Source: Streptomyces hawaiiensis (GTDB lineage Bacteria; Actinomycetota; Actinomycetes; Streptomycetales; Streptomycetaceae). Taken from it: DNA of 64,000 nucleotides. This document shows positions 58,537 through 64,000 of this stretch, in pieces. The position numbers and the translations under genes were made by a program. The stretch spans positions 7,502,001 through 7,566,000 of the forward strand of contig NZ_CP021978.1 of assembly GCF_004803895.1 (NCBI RefSeq). The letters are read 5' to 3'. Within the stretch, counting starts at the first letter, position 1, and each line of letters begins with the position of its first letter. The notes under the pieces were generated by a model. That model worked only from the letters and a program-made list of their open reading frames with translations, did no database searches and was not told the DNA's origin.

Positions 58537-58562
58537 GCTAATTAACCCACTGGGTAGTTAGC
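58537..58562. promoter_or_regulatory. TetR-type operator upstream of the MHS transporter
   Basis: A 26-base imperfect palindrome: GCTAA at the left, TTAGC at the right, CTAA-N16-TTAG core (58538-58561), 9 of 13 positions pairing. It is AT-rich against its surroundings. The same CTAA-N16-TTAG spacing recurs at 59394-59419. Confidence 0.65.
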
Positions 58563-58626
58563 AAGGGGATGGCCAGTGATGCTGCGCCCGTGTGCCGCCG
58601 GTGTCAAGGGGTCGTGCGCCGGGCGT

Positions 58627-59292
58627 TCAGTCCGCCGTTCGCTCCGCCGTGAGGTACGCGATCACCATGTCGCCCAGCATCGCGCGGTAGTGCGCGCGCT
58701 GCGCCCGGTCGAGCAGGTCGCGGCCGAACAGGGCGCCGAAGGTGTGCCGGTTGGAGACCCGGAAGAAGCAGAAGGAGGAGATCATCGCGTGCAGGTCGAC
58801 GGCGTCGACGTCGGCCGTGAACAGCCCCGACTCCTGACCCGACGCCAGGATCCGGCGGATCACGTCCAGGGCGGGGGAGCCGATCCTGCCGAGCTTCTCG
58901 GAGCCGGCGATGTGCTGCGCCTCGTGGATGTTCTCGATGCTGACCAGGCGGATGAAGTCCGGGTGCTGCTCATGGTGGTCGAAGGTCAGCTCGGCCAGGC
59001 GCCGGATGGCCGCCACGGGGTCGAGGTGGTCGACGTCCAGCTGCTGCTCGGCCTCCCGGATCACGCCGTACGCGCGCTCCAGCACGGCCGTGAACAGCTG
59101 CTCCTTGCCGCCGAAGTAGTAGTAGATCATCCGCTTGGTGGTGCGGGTGCGGGCGGCGATCTCGTCCACCCGGGCCCCGTCGTAGCCGGCCCGTGCGAAC
59201 TCCTGCGTGGCGACGTCGAGGATCTCGGCCCGGGTGCGGGCGGCGTCACGGATGCGCTCGCCGGGACGTGCCGGTTCTTCGACGCTGGTCAT
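58627..59292 (-). CDS. TetR-family transcriptional regulator
   Basis: 221 residues. The helix-turn-helix spans about 23-66 (ILDVATQEFARAGYDGARV, then TTKRMIYYYFGGKEQLF). The C-terminal ligand domain has FDHHEQHPDFIRLVSIENIHEA, resembling TetR members near aromatic or quinate catabolic genes. It is flanked by two operator-like sites of identical architecture, one before the transporter downstream and one before the divergent shikimate dehydrogenase gene, so it probably represses both until a pathway intermediate accumulates. Confidence 0.92.
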   Translation of the reverse strand: MTSVEEPARPGERIRDAARTRAEILDVATQEFARAGYDGARVDEIAARTRTTKRMIYYYFGGKEQLFTAVLERAYGVIREAEQQLDVDHLDPVAAIRRLAELTFDHHEQHPDFIRLVSIENIHEAQHIAGSEKLGRIGSPALDVIRRILASGQESGLFTADVDAVDLHAMISSFCFFRVSNRHTFGALFGRDLLDRAQRAHYRAMLGDMVIAYLTAERTAD

Positions 59293-59393
59293 CAGGTCAG
59301 GTTCCTTCGGGCGGAGGGGCCGGTGCCGGTGATTCTAGAAGGAGGGGGCCGTCTCGCCCGTGGGTCTTTCCGAGTCGGGGCTCGACTGGTATA

Positions 59394-59419
59394 GCTAACG
59401 TACTGGTTCGTACATTAGT
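59394..59419. promoter_or_regulatory. TetR-type operator upstream of the shikimate dehydrogenase gene
   Basis: CTAA (59395-59398), 16 bases, TTAG (59415-59418), with inner arms AACGTAC and GTACATT. It has the same outer spacing as the 58537-58562 site. It lies between the divergent TetR gene (59292) and the GTG start at 59440. Confidence 0.6.
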
Positions 59420-59439
59420 GAGCCGCTCGGGAGGCGCGC

Positions 59440-60315
59440 GTGCCCAAAGAGTCGTATCTTGTCGGACTGATCGGTTCCGGCATCGGCCCGTCGCTCAGTC
59501 CGGCGCTGCACGAGCGGGAGGCCGGCCGGCGGGGCCTGCGCCTGGTGTACCGGCTGATCGACATCGACATGCTCGGAGTGCCGCCCGAGGCGGTGGGCGA
59601 TCTGCTGCGGGCCGCCCGCGATCTGGGCTTCGACGGACTCAACATCACACACCCCTGCAAGCAGCTCGTCATCGAGCACCTGGACGCGCTCGCCCCGCAG
59701 GCCGAGGCACTGGGCGCGGTCAACACGGTCGTGTTCGAGGACGGCCGCGCGGTCGGCCACAACACGGACGTCACCGGCTTCGCCGCGTCCTTCGCGCGCG
59801 GGCTGCCCGACGCCCCGCTGGAGCGGGTCGTACAGCTGGGCGCCGGCGGTGCGGGCGCGGCCGTCGCACACGCCATGCTCACCCTCGGCGCCGAGCGGGT
59901 CACCGTCGTCGACGCCCTGCCCGAGCGGGCCGCGGCCCTGGCCGGCTCGCTGAACCGGACCTTCGGGCAGGGGCGCGCGGCCGCCGCCTCCGCCGGCCGG
60001 CAGCCGGAACTCCTCGCGCGGGCCGACGGCATCGTCCACGCCACCCCCACCGGCATGGCCGCCCACCCCGGCCTGCCCCTGCCCGCCGAGCTGCTCCATC
60101 CGGGGCTGTGGGTGGCCGAGGTGGTCTACCGCCCGCTGGAGACCGAACTGCTGCGTACCGCCCGCGGCCTGGGCTGCGCGACCCTCGACGGCGGCGGCAT
60201 GGCCGCCTTCCAGGCCGCCGACGCGTTCCGCCTGTTCACCGGGCGGGAACCCGACGCCGCGCGGATGCTGGCGGACCTGACCGGACTGGCCGGGGCCGTC
60301 GGGGCTTCGAACTAG
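59440..60315 (+). CDS. Shikimate/quinate dehydrogenase-family protein
   Basis: 291 residues. The substrate site reads GSGIGPSLSPALHE and the catalytic Lys region is FDGLNITHPCKQLVIEHLD; the second domain has the NAD-binding VVQLGAGGAGAAVAHAML. The variant ITHPCKQ (rather than VTIPHK) and association with a QuiC-type gene point to a catabolic, NAD-dependent quinate/shikimate dehydrogenase rather than biosynthetic AroE. GTG 59440 follows GGGAGG. It is the first gene of a two-gene operon (14-base gap to the dehydratase) with a TetR operator in front. Confidence 0.92.
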   Translation: MPKESYLVGLIGSGIGPSLSPALHEREAGRRGLRLVYRLIDIDMLGVPPEAVGDLLRAARDLGFDGLNITHPCKQLVIEHLDALAPQAEALGAVNTVVFEDGRAVGHNTDVTGFAASFARGLPDAPLERVVQLGAGGAGAAVAHAMLTLGAERVTVVDALPERAAALAGSLNRTFGQGRAAAASAGRQPELLARADGIVHATPTGMAAHPGLPLPAELLHPGLWVAEVVYRPLETELLRTARGLGCATLDGGGMAAFQAADAFRLFTGREPDAARMLADLTGLAGAVGASN

Positions 60316-60329
60316 AGAGAGGTACCGAC

Positions 60330-62135
60330 GTGCGTACGTCCATCGCCACCGTCTCCCTCAGCGGCTCCCTCACCGAGAAACTCGCCGCCGCGGCCCGGGC
60401 CGGCTTCGACGGAGTGGAGATCTTCGAGAACGACCTGCTGGCCAGCACCCTCACCCCCGAGGACGTCCGCGCCCGCTGCGCCGACCTCGGGCTCCGCATC
60501 GACCTCTACCAGCCGCTGCGGGACATCGAGGCCGTCCCCGAGGTTGAGTTCGCCCGGAACCTGCGGCGGGCCCGGCACAAGTTCGAGCTGATGCGCAGGC
60601 TCGGCGCCGACACGGTCCTCGTCTGCTCCAGCGTCTCCCCGCACGCGGTGGACGACGACGCCCTCGCGGCCGGGCAGCTGAGCCGGCTCGCCGACGCGGC
60701 CCGGGAGTACGGCGTCCGGGTGGCCTACGAGGCGCTCGCCTGGGGGCGGCACGTCAGCACGTACGACCACGCCTGGCGCATCGTCGAGACGGCCGGGCAC
60801 CCGGCGCTCGGCACCTGCCTGGACAGTTTCCACATGCTCTCGCGCGGCTCGGAACCCGAGGACCTCGAAGGCATTGCGGCCATCCCCGGCGAGAAGATCT
60901 TCTTCCTCCAGCTGGCCGACGCCCCGCTGCTCGCCATGGACGTCCTGCAGTGGAGCCGCCACTACCGCTGCTTCCCCGGCCAGGGCGGCTTCGACGTCGC
61001 GGGACTGGTGCGTCGCGTGCTGGCCACCGGCTACGACGGCCCGCTGTCCCTGGAGGTCTTCAACGACGTCTTCCGGCAGGCCGAGGCCGGACCGACCGCC
61101 GTGGACGCCCGGCGCTCCCTGCTGCTTCTCCAGGAGGCGGTGGGCACGGCGCCCCTGCCCGGCCCCGTCGTCCCCACCGGCGTCGCCTTCGCCGAGCTGG
61201 TCACGCCCGACGCCGAACCCCTGGCCGCGCTGCTCGGTGCCCTCGGCTTCACCCGCACGGCACGCCACCGCGGCAAGCCCGTCGCCCTGTGGGAGCAGGG
61301 CGAGGCCCGGATCCTGGTCAACACCGGGCCCGCCGTCCGCCGCGAGGGCACCCAGCTCGCCGCGATCGGGCTGGAGTCACCGGACCCCGACGGAGCGGCC
61401 CGGCGCGCCGAGGCCCTCCTCGCCCCCGTCCTGCCGCGCCGCCGCGCCCCACAGGACGCCCCGCTGGACGCGGTCGCCGCCCCCGACGGCACGGAGCTGT
61501 TCTTCTGCGCCACCGGCCGCCCGGAACTGCCCGACTGGCGGGCCGACTTCGAGGACACGGGCCTGCCGTCCGAGCGGACGGACATCCGGGGCATCGACCA
61601 CCTCGCCCTCACCCAGCCCTGGCACCACTTCGACGAAGCGGCCCTGTTCCACCGCGGGGTGCTCGGTCTGGACGCCCAGGAGAGCGTGGACGTCGCCGAC
61701 CCCTACGGGCTGATGCGCAGCCGCGCCGTCACCGGCGCCGACGGCAGCGTCCGGATCGCCCTCACTGTCGGCGCCGCGCCCACGGACGACACCGTCCACG
61801 CCCAGCACATCGCCCTGGCCACCGACGACGTGGTCGCCGCGGCCCGCCGCTTCCGGGACGCGGGCGGCCGTCCGCTGCCGGTCCCGGCGAACTACTACGA
61901 CGACCTCGCCGCCCGCTTCGAGTTCGCCGACGGTGAGCTGGAGACCTACCGCGACCTCGGCATCCTCTACGACCGCGATGCCCAGGGCGTCTTCCGCCAC
62001 TGCTACACCCGCACCGTCGGCCGGGTCTTCTTCGAACTGGTCCAGCGCGACGGCGGCTACCGGGGCTACGGCGCCGCCAACGCCCCGGTGCGGCTGGCCG
62101 CGCAGCACGCGGTGCGGGCGCTCACTGGCGGCTGA
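60330..62135 (+). CDS. quiC: 3-dehydroshikimate dehydratase (QuiC type) fused to an HPPD-like domain
   Basis: 601 residues. The N-terminal TIM barrel (about 1-270) starts RTSIATVSLSGSLTEKLAAAARAGFDGVEIFENDLL and carries metal-site segments VAYEALAWGRHVSTYDH, CLDSFHMLSRG and LSLEVFNDVF; it converts 3-dehydroshikimate to protocatechuate. The C-terminal half (about 290-601) is a glyoxalase/HPPD-like double domain with possible iron ligands in IDHLALTQP, AQHIALATDD and RVFFELVQRDG. Such fusions are known for QuiC1 of Pseudomonas. GTG 60330 follows GAGAGAGG. The stop overlaps the convergent membrane protein gene by 14 bases. Confidence 0.9.
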   Translation: MRTSIATVSLSGSLTEKLAAAARAGFDGVEIFENDLLASTLTPEDVRARCADLGLRIDLYQPLRDIEAVPEVEFARNLRRARHKFELMRRLGADTVLVCSSVSPHAVDDDALAAGQLSRLADAAREYGVRVAYEALAWGRHVSTYDHAWRIVETAGHPALGTCLDSFHMLSRGSEPEDLEGIAAIPGEKIFFLQLADAPLLAMDVLQWSRHYRCFPGQGGFDVAGLVRRVLATGYDGPLSLEVFNDVFRQAEAGPTAVDARRSLLLLQEAVGTAPLPGPVVPTGVAFAELVTPDAEPLAALLGALGFTRTARHRGKPVALWEQGEARILVNTGPAVRREGTQLAAIGLESPDPDGAARRAEALLAPVLPRRRAPQDAPLDAVAAPDGTELFFCATGRPELPDWRADFEDTGLPSERTDIRGIDHLALTQPWHHFDEAALFHRGVLGLDAQESVDVADPYGLMRSRAVTGADGSVRIALTVGAAPTDDTVHAQHIALATDDVVAAARRFRDAGGRPLPVPANYYDDLAARFEFADGELETYRDLGILYDRDAQGVFRHCYTRTVGRVFFELVQRDGGYRGYGAANAPVRLAAQHAVRALTGG

Positions 62136-63588
62136 CGGTGCGGGTGATGCCGGTGACGACGGTGGTGGCGAGGATCCAGCCCGTGAGCACGAGGGTGTAG
62201 GAGAGCCACTGGTACCCGCCGGTGGGGGCGAAAGCGGCCTCCTGCCCGAAGGAGATCACCGGCAGCAGCAGGTCGAGCGTGTAGAACACCGGGTTGAACT
62301 GCGGTGCCTCGTCCGCCTTCAGCGGCTGGGGGTGGTGCAGCGCGTAGGCGAGGGAGCCGACCACGAGCAGCGACACCAGCCATCCCGCGGCCCGCAGAGG
62401 GCGGAAGCCGTACCCGACGGTGGCGTCCTGCACATGGCCCCACAGCCGCCCGTACCAGGGCAGGGTGGCGCGCCGGCGGCGCTGTTTGGCGAGCTGGACG
62501 AGGCGGGCGGCGTCGTCGTCGCCGATCCTGCGGTAGGCGGCGGTCAACTGCTCGTAGGCGTGCGGGACATAACCCTCGCCGTCCCGCTCCAGCATCGCCA
62601 GGCGCCGCTCGGCGGGCTCGTGCGGGGTGAGGGAGGTGTAGACGAGACTGTTGAGCAGGACCTCCCCGGGGACCACCTCCGGCTCCAGGAACAGCACGTC
62701 CACCTGCGCGCGGCGCAGATTGAGGGTGCCCTCCATGCGAGGGCCCCTGCGCAGCCAGAGTTCCCCGATGGTGCAGCTGCTGGCCCGCAGCGCCGCGTCG
62801 CCCGGGTTCGCCAGCCGCGCGTGCGACAGGTCGAGGCGGCCCGCGATCCGGGCGCCGCGCAGGCCGATCCAGCCCAGCACGTCCGCTTCGCGCAGCAGGG
62901 CGTCGCCCTCGACCGTGAGCGTCTCCGCGTCCACGGCGACCTCGCCGGCACCGGCCTCGAGCCGCGCCCCGTTGAGGTCGATGGAGCCGGCGACCGACGC
63001 GCCCGTCAGCCGCACCTCGCCACGCGCCCGCAGACCCGGTGCCGACAGGCCGTCCCCGACGGTCACGTGGTTGAGCTGGAGCGCCGGCTCACCGGCCGGC
63101 GGCTCGTCGATGTCGGCCCCGTCCATGAACAGCGCGCCGGAGATCTGCGCCCCGCCGAGCCGCACGGGGCCGTCGAACAGGCAGTCCGACATGCGCAGGA
63201 CGCCGTCCACGCGCAGGGTGGCGGCGTCCAGGCCGGGCAGGACCGAGCCGCGCAGGTTCAGCTGGCGCAGCCGCGCCGCGTACAGCACGGGCACGTTCTC
63301 GAAGTCGCAGTCACTGAGGCGCACGGCGTGGTCGATGTCGGCGTACTGGAGGTTCAGCACCCCGGTGATCCGCGCGCCCGCCAGCCTGAGGGCGGCCGTC
63401 TCGCCGTCCTCCTGCGGGGAGCTCAGCAGCAGTGCCCGCACCACGGCAGCCCGTACGGTCCGTTCGGGACCCCACTCCGCGCCCCGCGCCGGGCCCTCGT
63501 CGGCCGGGCCCCGGAAGTCCACGTCCTGCCCGCGTGGAAAAGCACGCCACACCCGCTCCTCGGCGGGTGTCATGTTGTCGATCTCCAT
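62122..63588 (-). CDS. Membrane protein with N-terminal right-handed repeat (pentapeptide-like) domain
   Basis: 488 residues. The first ~330 form a repetitive beta-helix-like region with evenly spaced short hydrophobic blocks (LRLAGARITGVLNLQYADI, LRVDGVLRMSDCLF, LTGASVAGSIDLNGARL, LRGARIAGRLDLSHARL), similar to pentapeptide/bactofilin-like folds. The C-terminal part has an Arg-rich juxtamembrane helix (AKQRRRRATLPWYGRLWG) and about three membrane segments ending ILATTVVTGITRTVSRQ. Similar Streptomyces proteins are labelled membrane-associated oxidoreductase, but I see no cofactor motif and would not use that name. ATG 63588 (MEIDNMTPAEERVW) lacks a strong ribosome site. Confidence 0.8.
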   Translation of the reverse strand: MEIDNMTPAEERVWRAFPRGQDVDFRGPADEGPARGAEWGPERTVRAAVVRALLLSSPQEDGETAALRLAGARITGVLNLQYADIDHAVRLSDCDFENVPVLYAARLRQLNLRGSVLPGLDAATLRVDGVLRMSDCLFDGPVRLGGAQISGALFMDGADIDEPPAGEPALQLNHVTVGDGLSAPGLRARGEVRLTGASVAGSIDLNGARLEAGAGEVAVDAETLTVEGDALLREADVLGWIGLRGARIAGRLDLSHARLANPGDAALRASSCTIGELWLRRGPRMEGTLNLRRAQVDVLFLEPEVVPGEVLLNSLVYTSLTPHEPAERRLAMLERDGEGYVPHAYEQLTAAYRRIGDDDAARLVQLAKQRRRRATLPWYGRLWGHVQDATVGYGFRPLRAAGWLVSLLVVGSLAYALHHPQPLKADEAPQFNPVFYTLDLLLPVISFGQEAAFAPTGGYQWLSYTLVLTGWILATTVVTGITRTVSRQ

Positions 63589-63647
63589 CAGCGGGGACTC
63601 TGACGTGCCCGGCCGGAGGCTGTCAACCCACCTCCGGCCGGGGCCGG

Positions 63648-64000
63648 TTACGCCCTGGTGTTCCACTCCGCGATCACGGGCCGGCCGTGCTCGGTCGACA
63701 GCCGGCTGACCGTGCCGGTCTCCAGCCGGAACAGCCGCCCCTCCGCCGGGGGCAGGCCCAGCCGGCGGGCCGTCAGCACGCGGAGGGAGTGGCCGTGCGC
63801 CACCAGCATCACATCGCCCTCGGGCAGCGCCTTCGCCGCCCGGGCGAGCACCCGGTCGGCGCGCTCGCCGACCTCGGCGGGGGACTCGCCCGGCTCGCCG
63901 TCGGGGCCGGGCGGCCCGCCGTCGGTCCACAGGTCCCAGTCGGGCCGGGTGCGGTGTATCTCCTCGGTGGTGACGCCCTCGTAGGCGCCGTAGTACCACT
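63648..64000 (-). CDS. Histidine phosphatase-family protein (N-terminus outside window)
   Basis: The C-terminal 116 residues are visible. It starts at EWYYGAYEGVTTEEI (the segment that in full proteins follows the RHG loop) and includes the second catalytic His in LVAHGHSLRVLTARRLG. The end is VSRLSTEHGRPVIAEWNTRA. It belongs to the phosphoglycerate-mutase-like family; the substrate cannot be told. It lies 59 bases upstream of the membrane protein gene on the same strand. Confidence 0.9.
   Translation of the reverse strand, partial: WYYGAYEGVTTEEIHRTRPDWDLWTDGGPPGPDGEPGESPAEVGERADRVLARAAKALPEGDVMLVAHGHSLRVLTARRLGLPPAEGRLFRLETGTVSRLSTEHGRPVIAEWNTRA

Overview
The window is a piece of a Streptomyces (or very close actinomycete) chromosome. 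The base composition is very GC-rich with strong third-position GC, starts are ATG/GTG with one TTG, and the gene families are typical of the genus: ROK regulators beside sugar ABC importers, MHS and OFA permeases, an extra EF-G, a Met-type GTP cyclohydrolase II, and HxlR, TetR and GntR regulators. No phage, transposase, CRISPR or plasmid gene was seen. Genes are dense, often overlapping by 1-4 bases within operons, and many transcription units end in long perfect hairpins.

Region by region. (1) 1-11930: end of a GntR regulator, then a ROK regulator, a three-gene sugar ABC importer, a Gfo/Idh oxidoreductase, a TIM-barrel isomerase-like protein and a 1240-residue secreted multidomain protein (sorbosone-dehydrogenase-like, PKD, CBM6-like, ThuA, DUF1080). 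The ROK gene and the secreted-protein gene share an inverted repeat (CTTTGTCC-N7-GGAxAAAG) and a similar downstream promoter block, so they look like one regulon, perhaps for glycosides handled as 3-keto sugars. (2) 12014-21044: an ebo-type operon (myo-inositol-phosphate-synthase-like cyclase, EboC, TIM-barrel protein, EboA, EboB, EboE, an EboF-like phosphatase, then a Tat-exported TIM-barrel protein). Seven genes are almost all translationally coupled. (3) 21111-32096: an oxalate locus (OFA transporter plus a short paralogue, ADP-forming acyl-CoA synthetase, formyl-CoA transferase, oxalyl-CoA-decarboxylase-like enzyme) divergent from a succinyl-CoA-ligase-like pair and an aldehyde dehydrogenase, with a perfect inverted repeat in the divergent promoter.

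(4) 32297-45484: mixed genes: a DUF2254 membrane protein, tRNA-Leu(GAG), hydroxyquinol dioxygenase and maleylacetate reductase with a truncated Fis-type regulator, NmrA and YceI proteins, an EF-G paralogue with a possible leader peptide, an HD phosphohydrolase, a CooC-like ATPase divergent from a solute-binding lipoprotein across a Zur-like box, and RidA divergent from HxlR. (5) 45504-53229: a compact gene set with a CDP-alcohol phosphatidyltransferase, a dehydrogenase, a zinc-site-deficient PTPS homologue, a glycosyltransferase, a methyltransferase, a flippase-like membrane protein, a creatininase-family hydrolase and a GTP cyclohydrolase II with Met at the catalytic Tyr position. This is the best candidate in the window for a dedicated but undescribed pathway: it probably makes and exports a GTP-derived, glycosylated and methylated product. 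(6) 53374-62135: a saccharopine-dehydrogenase pair, a beta-lactamase-fold hydrolase, and a quinate/shikimate catabolic unit (MHS transporter, TetR, shikimate dehydrogenase, QuiC-type dehydratase) with two matching operators. The window ends in a membrane protein and a partial histidine phosphatase.

A striking general property is the number of short tandem repeats. Two arrays begin in the last codons of a gene and repeat its stop codon (27 bp at 497-605; 40 bp at 30241-30470). Others lie in frame within coding sequences, with periods of 15, 18, 21, 30, 57 and 90 bp.
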